Positions 36,545-44,651 of a DNA stretch of 64,000 nucleotides are shown here, piece after piece. The notes under the pieces are model-generated. The model ran no database searches. It saw only the letters and a program-made list of their open reading frames with translations, and was not told where the DNA came from. This stretch comes from Methanosarcina siciliae T4/M (GTDB taxonomy: Archaea > Halobacteriota > Methanosarcinia > Methanosarcinales > Methanosarcinaceae), in contig NZ_CP009506.1 in NCBI RefSeq assembly GCF_000970085.1, positions 868,001 through 932,000 on the forward strand, in the 5' to 3' direction. A program made the position numbers and the translations under genes. The stretch's first letter is position 1. Each line of letters starts with the position of its first letter.

Positions 36545-38479
36545 TTATGCCAGCTTTCCGGTAGTTCCTACGCCGACTCCGACCAGGCGGGTTTCCAGTG
36601 GGGCTTTTCCCCTGCTTCCCACATCGTTCTGTTTAAGATCAAATTTCACATTGTCCATATCAAGCCCGTATCCGTCCATGTACTCCGAAATCAGCCTGTG
36701 GCTGAGCTTGAGCCCGTAGTCCAGGGCTTCTCCGTAGTCCTCAAAGACATCTTTTCCAAGCCTGGAGAAGACCGAGTACTCTGCATTTCCTGCTGCCGAA
36801 GGGCGGATAAGGATCTCTGTCCTGTGGACTATTTTTCCTGCAAGGGCTCCGACAGCGTTTCCCACCTCATGGAAAGCGGGGATCCTTATGTCTGCATCCA
36901 CAGCCCCATTCAGTTCCTTCAGGTATGCTCTTACAGGAGCCCCTACCAGGACTACAGGGACCTTAATGCGGAATTTCATGACCTTTTCTTTTGCCAGAAG
37001 TTTTTCGATGTCCTCCTTTTTCAGGTCTTCCGCAAAGAAGGAAACAAGTTCAAGAGTAAGTTTTTCCACGACTTCAGCCTTTATCCGGGCTGAAAACTCC
37101 TCAGCTTCCTGTTTGAGGGTTTTTCCAAGCATTTTTGCTCCTATAAAAGAAGCCCTTCCGTCCCATCTTGCATATTCTCCAAGCACGTGCAGGGCATCGG
37201 TTGGAGTAAATCCTATCTGGCTTACGTGCCTTTTAAGGATTAGGTTTTTAAGAATTCCTGCAAACAAGAGCGGGTGTTTTCCTGTCCTTTCCGAAATCTC
37301 GGATATTGAAAGGGGCTCTGCCCCGAGGTGTTCGATAATCGTCCTCTCGTCTTCTTCGAGCTCCCCGCTTAGAAGTTCGGGGGAATTGATCCCGTTCCTT
37401 ACGAAAAAAGAGGTCGGTTGTATGATCTCATCCATTATGCGCTCGTTAGGGGTGTCTTTTTTCTCCAGTTTCTGCAGAATCTCCGGGAACTCCGAGGCGG
37501 CAAGACAGAGGGGAATCACCCTTGAAGGACCAAGAAATGGTTTTCTTCTGATCCAGACCAGGCTGTCCCCTCCAAGGGCTGAGGTTTCCATCCGGATCGC
37601 TTTTACCATTGTTTTCCAGCCTCCGACTCTTGCTCCGGAATCGCTGATCTCGGGGATGCCTCCGGTAATCATGGCAATGTCGGTGCTGGTGCCTCCGACG
37701 TCTACGGTTGCACAGGTATCCAGGCCTGTGAGGTGGGCAGCTCCTACAAGGCTTGCTGCGGGTCCGGAAAAGATCGATTCTACGGGTTTTTGCAGGGCTT
37801 CTTCAATGCGGACCAGGGACCCGTCACACTTCATCATCATCAGGGTCGCTTTGATTTCTTTTTCTTCCATTACCGCCTGGACGGATTTGATAAACTGCTT
37901 GCTTACCGGGATCAGTTCGGCGTTCAGGAGAGCGGTCACTGCCCTTTCGTAAGCTCCCAGGCTCAGGGAAAGCTCGTGCCCGCAGACAACAGGAATGTCC
38001 GTTATTTCCTGAATTACTTCCTTGACTCTAAGTTCATGTTCCGGGTTCCGGACTCCGAAGTAGCCGGAAACGGCAAAAGCAGCCACTTTGTTCTTTACCT
38101 GCCTGACAAATTCTTTTACGGTTTCCAGGTCTTCAAGAGGAGCAACTTCGTTCCCGTCGGAATCGTGCCCTCCTCCTATTGAGATTACATAATGGCTGGC
38201 AAGTTTTTTCGGGATGGTGTGCCCTATAAGGATCAATCCTGCTGGATAGCCTTTACCCTCAAGAGTGGTATTGGTAGCAAGGGTTGTAGAAACGGAAACG
38301 AATTTTATCCTTTTCAGGTAATCGGGACCCAGTCCCTCAATTGAGTTCTTTATCCCCCGTATAAGGTCAGGATAAGTTGTAAGCGCTTTATTCGACTCGA
38401 TCACGGTCCCGTTTGACATATCCATAACAGCGGCATCGGTATATGTCCCGCCGGTATCAATGCCCAGTCCCAGATACAT
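36545..38479 (-). CDS. Hydantoinase/oxoprolinase-family ASKHA ATPase
   Basis: 644 aa from ATG 38479 (MYLGLGIDTGGTYTDAAVMD), chosen because GGAGG lies 6 nt upstream. The actin-like phosphate-binding motif DTGGTYTD, the SVSTTLATNT segment, IFSGPAASLVGAAHLTG and VDVGGTSTDIAMI are hallmarks of the hydantoinase A/oxoprolinase family. True hydantoinases usually pair with a HyuB subunit, which is absent here. ASKHA-fold proteins also power corrinoid reactivation (RamA). Between a fused corrinoid methyltransferase and a chaperonin, this one may be an ATP-dependent accessory of methyl transfer; that is inference. Confidence 0.85.
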   Translation of the reverse strand: MYLGLGIDTGGTYTDAAVMDMSNGTVIESNKALTTYPDLIRGIKNSIEGLGPDYLKRIKFVSVSTTLATNTTLEGKGYPAGLILIGHTIPKKLASHYVISIGGGHDSDGNEVAPLEDLETVKEFVRQVKNKVAAFAVSGYFGVRNPEHELRVKEVIQEITDIPVVCGHELSLSLGAYERAVTALLNAELIPVSKQFIKSVQAVMEEKEIKATLMMMKCDGSLVRIEEALQKPVESIFSGPAASLVGAAHLTGLDTCATVDVGGTSTDIAMITGGIPEISDSGARVGGWKTMVKAIRMETSALGGDSLVWIRRKPFLGPSRVIPLCLAASEFPEILQKLEKKDTPNERIMDEIIQPTSFFVRNGINSPELLSGELEEDERTIIEHLGAEPLSISEISERTGKHPLLFAGILKNLILKRHVSQIGFTPTDALHVLGEYARWDGRASFIGAKMLGKTLKQEAEEFSARIKAEVVEKLTLELVSFFAEDLKKEDIEKLLAKEKVMKFRIKVPVVLVGAPVRAYLKELNGAVDADIRIPAFHEVGNAVGALAGKIVHRTEILIRPSAAGNAEYSVFSRLGKDVFEDYGEALDYGLKLSHRLISEYMDGYGLDMDNVKFDLKQNDVGSRGKAPLETRLVGVGVGTTGKLA

Positions 38480-39161
38480 TACATTCCTCCTCTTCAATTT
38501 CTATTGCTCTTCACCTTTTATTTCCGATCTCCTCTCGCCTGCTTCAGTCCCGTCTTTAACGCTTTTGTTCCTGTTTCTAACATTTCTATAGCCAGCTTTC
38601 CTTCTGCTTTCTCGCAACCCCTGAGAGCCGGGTGTAATTTCAAAGGCAAAAACCCTTTTCAAAAAAAGATCTTACAGTTTTACTTTACGGCTTTTATATG
38701 GGAGAGGCGGAGAAGACAAATTCGTCTTAAATCCGCCATTTCTGTTTTTTGGTGGTTTTATGGTGAATCCAGCCGTTTTTTTACCTTCAGTCCCATTTTT
38801 TCTTTATATGGACTGCTCGCTGTTTTTTGTTTTTTAAATGAGGTCTGTTGCTTTTCAAGGTCTGTTACTTTTTTAAATGGAGGTTTACCGTCTTTTGTTT
38901 TAACATATGACTCCTGCAGTCTTCTATTGTCTTCTGTTTATATTCTGGAGTTCAGGAGTTAGATTAACTACTGTATGGAGGTTAAAATGTGGTTTTTATT
39001 TGCCTGAGGGTGTTTTTCTTTTTTCCGAACTTTTACAGGCTCTATGAAGATACAGGCTCTGTGGAGATTTTCCGTTTTAGGGTTCTGAATACTGTTCTTA
39101 AACATCCTATCCTAATTTTAAATCGAAATGGGGAGAGGTGATCTCCCCTATCATGGAGAGT
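38480..39161. other. Intergenic between the fused methyltransferase and hydantoinase-family genes
   Basis: 680 nt, T-rich, no gene. A short direct repeat of AGGTCTGTT(G/A)CTTTT occurs near 38839-38872. Given the spacing the downstream genes probably have their own promoter. Confidence 0.45.
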
Positions 39162-41066
39162 TTACCCCATTATTTCCTTCTGGAGTTCCGGGCCAAGTTC
39201 CTTTACAACGTTCACCATTGCCTGCACGGTTGTCAGGGGACCGCCTGGCGGAATCTCACAGCCGGAGGACAGGACATATTTGGACTGCAAGCCGTTCTCC
39301 TTGAGCACTGGCAGCACGTTTTCGAGCAGGTTCTTTGTGTCGTCCTTTACCTTCTGCACGCCGGCTGCCGATCCGTCCATGAACTCAACAGGGTTGACTT
39401 CTCCCATCATACAGCAGATGTCTCCGTATTTGGGGATAAGGTCTGCGTAGTTCTGGGAGCCTTTGTCCCTGGACTTCTCATAGTAGGCGTAGCTGTAGAG
39501 GGCTGTTCCGAACTTCCGGATCTGGGTCTCGAAGTGCACGGCGTCAGCACAGTTGTGGACGATATACGGCTGGTTGTACTGTTTGAATATGGGGATCTGC
39601 TGGTCATAGACGAATTTCCCGTCGAACTTCCAGTAGTCCTGTTCGCTCATGATCACATTATTGGACCAGAGGTTGTCGATACAGAGAGTGTCACAGGCAT
39701 CTTCTGCAAAGAAGAGCTCTGAGAGCTGGCAGACATAGTCAGTACACTTCTGTACAGCTTCAAGGACAACATCCGGCTGGGTCTTCATGTCCATAAGGAT
39801 GCGGTCTGCACCCATCAGCTGGGTCAGGGTGAGTAGGGGGCCCTCGTGGAAGCCGATAAAGGGAGTGTTGAGTTCCTTGTTGAGTTTTTCCTTTGCTTTC
39901 TTTGAAGCCATGACCAGTTCGTAGCCCCTGGTACCTTCCTTAAGTTCGGGGACTTCGATCTTCTCATAGTCCTTGATATGCCCTTCGGAGGACGGAGTGT
40001 CGTCTTCGGGGTATTTGATCTTACAGCCGAAGTCTGCAGATGTTGCGGAAAGGTCAATCAGGCCTACAAACATGTCAAGGTCCAGGTATTTTGAGCCTAG
40101 GTATGCGCTCTGTACAAATGCATCTTCATTTGTGGCATACTCTTTGTAGGTTACAGGGGCAAACTTCCTGAGCACTCCGCAGGCAAGGGGATAGACGGGC
40201 AGGCGGTCGACCTTCTTATCGGACATGGCAGAAACGGTCCTGTCTATGTGGGTCATTTCCTCCTTTGTCTTCACGCCAATGCTTTCGAACTCTTCTTTGA
40301 TCTTATTAGCAGTTTCAAGCCCGACATCCACTTTATCGGAAACTATCTTCTTTGCAAGAATTTCCCTGTACTTGATCTTCCCGAGGTTGATCTTCTCTTC
40401 ACTCCACCTTGCAGCCTTGGGCTCAAGATCCTTTACGGCTTCGGAGGCCCAGGCGCTTGCGTGCATTGCATCGGGGTGGGTTGAGTCTGCACCGATTCCG
40501 GTTGCATACTCTTCGGAAACGGGAGCTCCTCCAACCATGACTTTCATGGAGTCGCGGATACCTTCTTCCTGAAGGATTTCAATGACTTTTTCCATATTGG
40601 TCATGGTTGTTGTCATCAGGGCACTCATGGAGATGATGTCGGCTTTGTGTTCTTTTGCGGTTTCGACAAATTTCTCGATAGGCACATCTGCCCCGAGGTC
40701 GATCATCTCGAATCCGCCTGCACTGAGCATGGTTTTGACAAGGTTTTTCCCAATGTCGTGCACATCTCCTTCAATCGTCCCGATAACGCCCACAGCCTGC
40801 ATGGCTTCTCCTTCCTTTACCATCTCAGGGGAGAGGATATCCATACCTGCATACATTGCGCCTGATGCCAGGAGCAGGTGGGGTACAAAGGCTTCTCCTT
40901 TCTCGTACTGGTCACTGACAATTGCCATCCCTCTTGCCAGCCCGTTGACGATTGCGTCGTAGGGGTCAACGCCTTCTTCAAGGGCTTTGTTTGCCAGTTC
41001 TTCTGCAAGGTCGTCGTCTCCGTCGACGACAGCTTCCGCTAATTGGTTCAAAATATCTGCTGCCAT
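39162..41066 (-). CDS. Fused corrinoid protein/methyltransferase (MtsD/MtsF/MtsH family)
   Basis: 634 aa from ATG 41066 (MAADILNQLAEAVVDGDDD). The N-terminal half is a corrinoid-binding domain of the methionine-synthase type: a helical cap, then the base-off His motif GDVHDIGKN, MSALMTTTM and MVGGAPV. A hinge around 215-270 joins it to a UroD/MtaA-type catalytic half with zinc ligands His-x-Cys in YIVHNCADAVHF and Cys in LSSGCEIPPGGP. In M. acetivorans such fusions (MtsD, MtsF, MtsH) use methylsulfides. The fusion lets one chain accept and pass on the methyl group. The closest by neighbourhood is MtsD, since an Msr-type regulator and PAS/GAF kinase follow; the exact orthologue cannot be fixed by eye. 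An ATG at 41084 is a possible but weaker start. Confidence 0.9.
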   Translation of the reverse strand: MAADILNQLAEAVVDGDDDLAEELANKALEEGVDPYDAIVNGLARGMAIVSDQYEKGEAFVPHLLLASGAMYAGMDILSPEMVKEGEAMQAVGVIGTIEGDVHDIGKNLVKTMLSAGGFEMIDLGADVPIEKFVETAKEHKADIISMSALMTTTMTNMEKVIEILQEEGIRDSMKVMVGGAPVSEEYATGIGADSTHPDAMHASAWASEAVKDLEPKAARWSEEKINLGKIKYREILAKKIVSDKVDVGLETANKIKEEFESIGVKTKEEMTHIDRTVSAMSDKKVDRLPVYPLACGVLRKFAPVTYKEYATNEDAFVQSAYLGSKYLDLDMFVGLIDLSATSADFGCKIKYPEDDTPSSEGHIKDYEKIEVPELKEGTRGYELVMASKKAKEKLNKELNTPFIGFHEGPLLTLTQLMGADRILMDMKTQPDVVLEAVQKCTDYVCQLSELFFAEDACDTLCIDNLWSNNVIMSEQDYWKFDGKFVYDQQIPIFKQYNQPYIVHNCADAVHFETQIRKFGTALYSYAYYEKSRDKGSQNYADLIPKYGDICCMMGEVNPVEFMDGSAAGVQKVKDDTKNLLENVLPVLKENGLQSKYVLSSGCEIPPGGPLTTVQAMVNVVKELGPELQKEIMG

Positions 41067-41104
41067 AAAAAACGCTTCCAACATATTTTTATGATTATTC
41101 CCTG

Positions 41105-41167
41105 GTTAACAGTAAGTAGCTCAATCAGGAACTTACTCCTCCTGTAAGTCCCGTTATCACTGTTAAC
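41105..41167. promoter_or_regulatory. Inverted repeats in the leader of the fused methyltransferase gene
   Basis: GTTAACAGT (41105-41113) and ACTGTTAAC (41159-41167) are perfect inverted 9-mers 45 nt apart. Inside lies a nested AGTAAGT/ACTTACT pair (41111-41117, 41131-41137). A further GTTAAC is near 41229. They lie just before the start codon at 41066 and could form an RNA hairpin or bind a regulator. Confidence 0.5.
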
Positions 41168-41536
41168 TTGAACGATGATACATTAACTGCAAAACATATA
41201 ACATAAACGCAGAGATCTGATTAACGCAGTTAACATCTCTTCTGATGCTTAATTCGGTGAATTGTCCTGATATTATAATTTTGCCTGATCTCGTGTGGAA
41301 CTCTCATTTGATCAGGGGCTTTCATCTGATCAAAGCCTTTGATCGGAGAGTGAGTCTTACAAGCCGGGAGGGGGGGTCCGGTCGTCAGGATATATGGAAA
41401 AATGGTGTCCTCTCTTTAATACTTGTTTCCATCTCCAACTTATGAATAATCATGCATAACTAAAAAAGTACAAATAAAAAAACTCCTTTTTATTAAGAGT
41501 CAAATCTATGTTTTAAGAAGAAAATTTCTATATTTT
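41168..41536. other. Divergent promoter region between the methyltransferase and lipoprotein genes
   Basis: About 370 nt without a gene, AT-rich at its right end. Mts genes are known to have long leaders and dedicated activators, so the mts promoter is probably in this stretch. I could not place box A securely. Confidence 0.45.
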
Positions 41537-41549
41537 AAGGAGGAATATT

Positions 41550-42032
41550 CTGAACAAATTCATGAGAGTTTCTTTATTTCTGATTCTCCTTTGCTGGGTT
41601 TTAAGTGCTATTAGCGGTTGTGTGACTCCCGATGAAGGTGAATATTCCTCTGTCTCTGTTGAAGACATTGAAGTGAAGTCTTTATCTGAAGAGTATTCGA
41701 CACCTTCCAGCGGAGGGAAAGGAGATGTCCTGAATGTGACCGCCTGCATTATAAATGCAGACAAGGAGGATAGTTCGGCTCTTCTGATCCTGTTTGAGTT
41801 GAAGAATACTGACTCCTCTGAGCCTTCCTCCTCCCGCGAGGTGGCAACAAAAAATGTAGAACTTGACTCCATAAAGGGCAGGTCCATGCTTTATCAGTCA
41901 GTACAGCTAACCGTTCCCGGTCCTGGAACTTATGACATTGATGTCTTCGTTTCCGAAGAAGGAAAAACCCCTTCGACCGGTCTTGGTATGGTCTTTTTAG
42001 TCGGAGAAGAGGGGGAAGTCGGGACTTTCTGA
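41550..42032 (+). CDS. Small secreted lipoprotein of unknown function
   Basis: About 156-160 aa. The lipobox LSAISGC follows a hydrophobic signal, then an acidic Ser/Glu-rich linker and a compact beta-rich domain (VLNVTACIINADKED; GPGTYDIDVFVSEEGK) resembling CARDB/FxLYD-like extracellular domains. I do not recognise a named family. A strong ribosome site AAGGAGGA (41537-41544) is 5 nt from CTG at 41550 but 17 nt from the first ATG at 41562. CTG may therefore be the real start (NKFMRVSLFL), adding a Lys to the signal. It is followed 14 nt later by the membrane-anchored protein, so the two form an operon. Confidence 0.7.
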   Translation: MNKFMRVSLFLILLCWVLSAISGCVTPDEGEYSSVSVEDIEVKSLSEEYSTPSSGGKGDVLNVTACIINADKEDSSALLILFELKNTDSSEPSSSREVATKNVELDSIKGRSMLYQSVQLTVPGPGTYDIDVFVSEEGKTPSTGLGMVFLVGEEGEVGTF

Positions 42033-42046
42033 ACTGGAGTGAGTCA

Positions 42047-42943
42047 ATGATTAAAAATCGGAAAACACTACTTCCTATCTTCGTATTGCTGGTCCCGGTC
42101 GTATTGTTTGGCGGTTTTATTTTTATGCTAACCTGTTACGATCCGGCTTTTTACCATTCAAACGGTGTTAATCTCGGCTCTCCCGAATATTACACTCACG
42201 CCATTTCCAGTGCAAAAGAGGCCGGATATGACTACAGTATAAATGACGGGCCCGGAGGAGTTCAACCCGGACTTATCGAAGGCCTCGACCCAAGACTTGG
42301 TTCGGATTTTCGGGTAAACTCGATGGACCTTTACTATTCAAACTCTTCCTGGTTTTCGGTCTCTTTTTCAAATAACGGAAATTCAACCTTTTCCTTCTGG
42401 GATGAGGACCCTCTTGCACAGTACAGGCCGGAAGATCTCCCCGAGAGAGAATGGGTGGTCAATAAATTCAAAATCATGTATGACATGAATGAAAAAGAAA
42501 TCGAAGCCTACCTCCCGGCAGAGAACTGGGAAGTGAATGACATCTTTTTCGAGCAGGTAACCATAACCAGGCCTCCCAATATTGCAGCAATTCGCAGGCA
42601 CCTTTTAGAGGAGTCCACCAGTTCTACTTTTGATGCTGAAAACTCCGCCGGAAAAGGTGGAAGTACGGAAACCTTCTATAACGGCAGTGAAAAAATAGGG
42701 TCCATACGCTATTTTGTCCCGGCTGCAGAAATAAGTTTTAAGGAGGGCTCGAGCACTTACACGGTCTATATAGACAGGCTTGGCGGCGTTAGTCTCTATA
42801 TATCTCTCAGATCAATCAGTTCGCAAAAGACAATTCCTGAAAAGGAGTACAGAGCCGTGTTTAAAAGGATCTTCACAGACCTGGGGCTCCCTCCTGAAAA
42901 AGTCGATGAATTCGAGTTTGAGTATGGTGAAGGTTTCTGGTGA
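42047..42943 (+). CDS. Membrane-anchored extracellular protein of unknown function
   Basis: 298 aa. An N-terminal anchor or uncleaved signal (ILPIFVLLVPVVLFGGFIFML-type stretch at 8-30) is followed by a soluble outer domain with no Cys cluster and no motif I can name. A central segment (WVVNKFKIMYDMNEKEIEAYL) and a C-terminal helix (FKRIFTDLGLPPEKVDEFEF) look folded. It is in an operon with the preceding lipoprotein, divergent from the fused methyltransferase. No function is assigned. Confidence 0.65.
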   Translation: MIKNRKTLLPIFVLLVPVVLFGGFIFMLTCYDPAFYHSNGVNLGSPEYYTHAISSAKEAGYDYSINDGPGGVQPGLIEGLDPRLGSDFRVNSMDLYYSNSSWFSVSFSNNGNSTFSFWDEDPLAQYRPEDLPEREWVVNKFKIMYDMNEKEIEAYLPAENWEVNDIFFEQVTITRPPNIAAIRRHLLEESTSSTFDAENSAGKGGSTETFYNGSEKIGSIRYFVPAAEISFKEGSSTYTVYIDRLGGVSLYISLRSISSQKTIPEKEYRAVFKRIFTDLGLPPEKVDEFEFEYGEGFW

Positions 42944-43207
42944 GAGGCATCTACAGTTTCCTTATTTTTTTGTTTTTTCTTCGCACAATATAAGGTTGGG
43001 GTCATCTTTCCAGCCACGCACGAAAAACATAACATGTGAACTTATGCTGTTTCTCAGAGAAATTGGATACAGAAATGTGTTCCCTTCCCGAAGAATACTT
43101 ACTTTTATCCAGGAAACTGTAGTTTAGTTTTAGATTCGTAGGGTGCCCCCTCCAGCTTGTCCGGAGACCCTTCACAAAAAAGCAGAACGAGTCGAAGGAA
43201 AAAGCCT

Positions 43208-43340
43208 GAAAGAGGTAGAGAGAAGATTATGAAAGAGGTAGAGAGAAGATTGTGAAAGAGGTAGAGAGAAGATTGTGAAAGAGGTAGAGAGAAGATTGTG
43301 AAAGAGGTAGAGAGAAGATTGTGAAAGAGGTAGAGAGAAG
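43208..43340. repeat. 23-nt tandem repeat, 5.8 copies
   Basis: The unit GAAAGAGGTAGAGAGAAGAT plus TGT is repeated at 43208, 43231, 43254, 43277, 43300 and partially at 43323, nearly without change (one G-to-A in the first copy). It is strongly purine-rich on the plus strand. There are no spacers, so it is not a CRISPR array. Confidence 0.9.
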
Positions 43341-43512
43341 AGCTTAAATATACTGTAATAATCATTAAAAGCAAACATAGATTTTTTTTGTATCTTTCTT
43401 TTTTTCATTTTTACGGGAAAAACCGCTCTCCTGCGTCGAGCGGGACAAAAACGACTCAATATAGCGAGTGAGGTTGTACGGGTCAGAGATATTAGTAATC
43501 TAATTCTTTTCA

Positions 43513-43573
43513 GTCCTCTTGAGCGAGCGGAGCGAGTGAAAAGGACCTCGTGCTCCCGAAGCGAAATTCGGGA
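43513..43573. repeat. Two-hairpin 3'-end element, copy 2
   Basis: Hairpin 1: GTCCT (43513-43517) with AGGAC (43542-43546), enclosing CTTGAGCGAGCGG. Hairpin 2: TCCCGA (43554-43559) with TCGGGA (43568-43573). It lies past the 3' end of the Msr-type gene, same relative orientation as copy 1 has to its gene. Confidence 0.7.
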
Positions 43574-43723
43574 ATCTCAACTCGGGAGTCGCGGGGATCG
43601 ACAACGAAGAGGCTGGAGATCCTCTATTCGGTCCGCAGGCATCAATTTCCGAAGCGCTATATCCCGTGTCACGTAGAGTTTGATTTCCGAATTTTTCCGG
43701 ATGGGATTTTCCTGAAGGAGCTT

Positions 43724-44524
43724 TCAGATTTTTTCGAATTCTATTTCTCCTATTTCCTTTGAGTTTTTCATGTAGTGCAAAAAGAGGTCTTCTCCCCATT
43801 TGAGGGCGGTTTTTTCCAGACTCATCATTGCATGGTTGTGGTAGATCCCGTTTTTGTAGAAGAGGGACAGGGCCATGAAGTGGTCCGTTACCAGGCTTGA
43901 AGCAAGTCTTATGGGGCAGTCGCAGACGAAGATTTTCGCATTATCCCGGTCCAGGTATTCTTTGAGGGCTGTGCTGTATTCCCTTTTCAGCCTTTCAAAT
44001 ACTGGTTTTGTGATGATCAGGGAAACGTCCGCTCCTTTTTTAAGAAGATCTACATAGGTTGAGGGATAAGCAGGGTTGAAATAGGACGAGACTTCCATGA
44101 CGTGGACTGAGCGGGTCAGTTTTTCTTCGATTTTCTGGGGGATTTCGTACATCCGGTCCAGGTCGGGCTCGACAAATTCGCAGTGTCCAAGGTCATCAAT
44201 CCGGTCCAGGAGATGGACGGGGATTGCACTTATGTTGTGGTTTTCCCAGTAATCCATGTTCTCTGAAAACACTTCCAGGGTGTTTAACAGGGGCCTCATT
44301 TTTTTAACGACCACTTTCCCGATATCCGAGAGCTTGTAAAGGTCGTCTTCGTGGATGATGAGCCCCTGGCTGATGAGGATCTTTATCTGGGTCATGATCG
44401 CACTTGAAGTCACGTTGAGGATGTTTTTAATGTCATCAATATTCCTGGGTTCCTCCATCAATAGCAGAAGAAGGTCTTTTCTTTTGTCCGAAAGAAAAAG
44501 GGTGCCCAACAGTTCCAGTTTCAT
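43724..44524 (-). CDS. Msr-type transcription regulator (winged helix plus FilR1/DUF1724-like domain)
   Basis: 266 aa. The N-terminal winged helix-turn-helix (LLLLMEEPRNIDDIKNILNV, then SSAIMTQIKILISQGL) is of the type used by Msr regulators of methyltransferase genes in M. acetivorans. The C-terminal 150 residues are the FilR1/DUF1724-like ligand or partner domain (ADVSLIITKPVFERLKREY; DRDNAKIFVCDC). MsrC, MsrF and MsrG are established activators of mts genes. This gene sits 4 kb from an mts-type gene and beside a PAS/GAF kinase, which is the MsrF-like arrangement. Target and orthology are inference. The kinase gene ends 127 nt upstream of its start. Confidence 0.85.
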   Translation of the reverse strand: MKLELLGTLFLSDKRKDLLLLLMEEPRNIDDIKNILNVTSSAIMTQIKILISQGLIIHEDDLYKLSDIGKVVVKKMRPLLNTLEVFSENMDYWENHNISAIPVHLLDRIDDLGHCEFVEPDLDRMYEIPQKIEEKLTRSVHVMEVSSYFNPAYPSTYVDLLKKGADVSLIITKPVFERLKREYSTALKEYLDRDNAKIFVCDCPIRLASSLVTDHFMALSLFYKNGIYHNHAMMSLEKTALKWGEDLFLHYMKNSKEIGEIEFEKI

Positions 44525-44651
44525 CGTAAATCTCCAGCCGCTTCATTTATACATTTTTAATTAAAGCTCTATTAGGACTCTGTTCAAGATTCTGACGCCG
44601 TTTAAGTTTTATCAGGACTTTACCGGGGTCAAACCTCTATTTAATATACAT

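Larger units (their letters stand above)
42944..43723. other. Intergenic with tandem and palindromic repeats
   Basis: 780 nt between the convergent membrane-protein and regulator genes. It holds a 23-nt tandem repeat (43208-43340) and the 3'-end element copy 2 (43513-43573). The open frames here are repeat artefacts. Confidence 0.6.

Noticed and set aside
43208..43340. CRISPR array
   Set aside because: The repeats are directly adjacent with no unique spacers, and no cas genes are in the window.
43105..43459. Minus-strand frames rich in LYLFHNLLSTSF repeats
   Set aside because: They are translations of the 23-nt tandem repeat, present in overlapping frames, with no ribosome site.
43500..43799. 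Minus-strand 99-codon frame next to the Msr-type gene
   Set aside because: It overlaps the 3'-end palindromic element and the Msr gene end in another frame; no conserved sequence.
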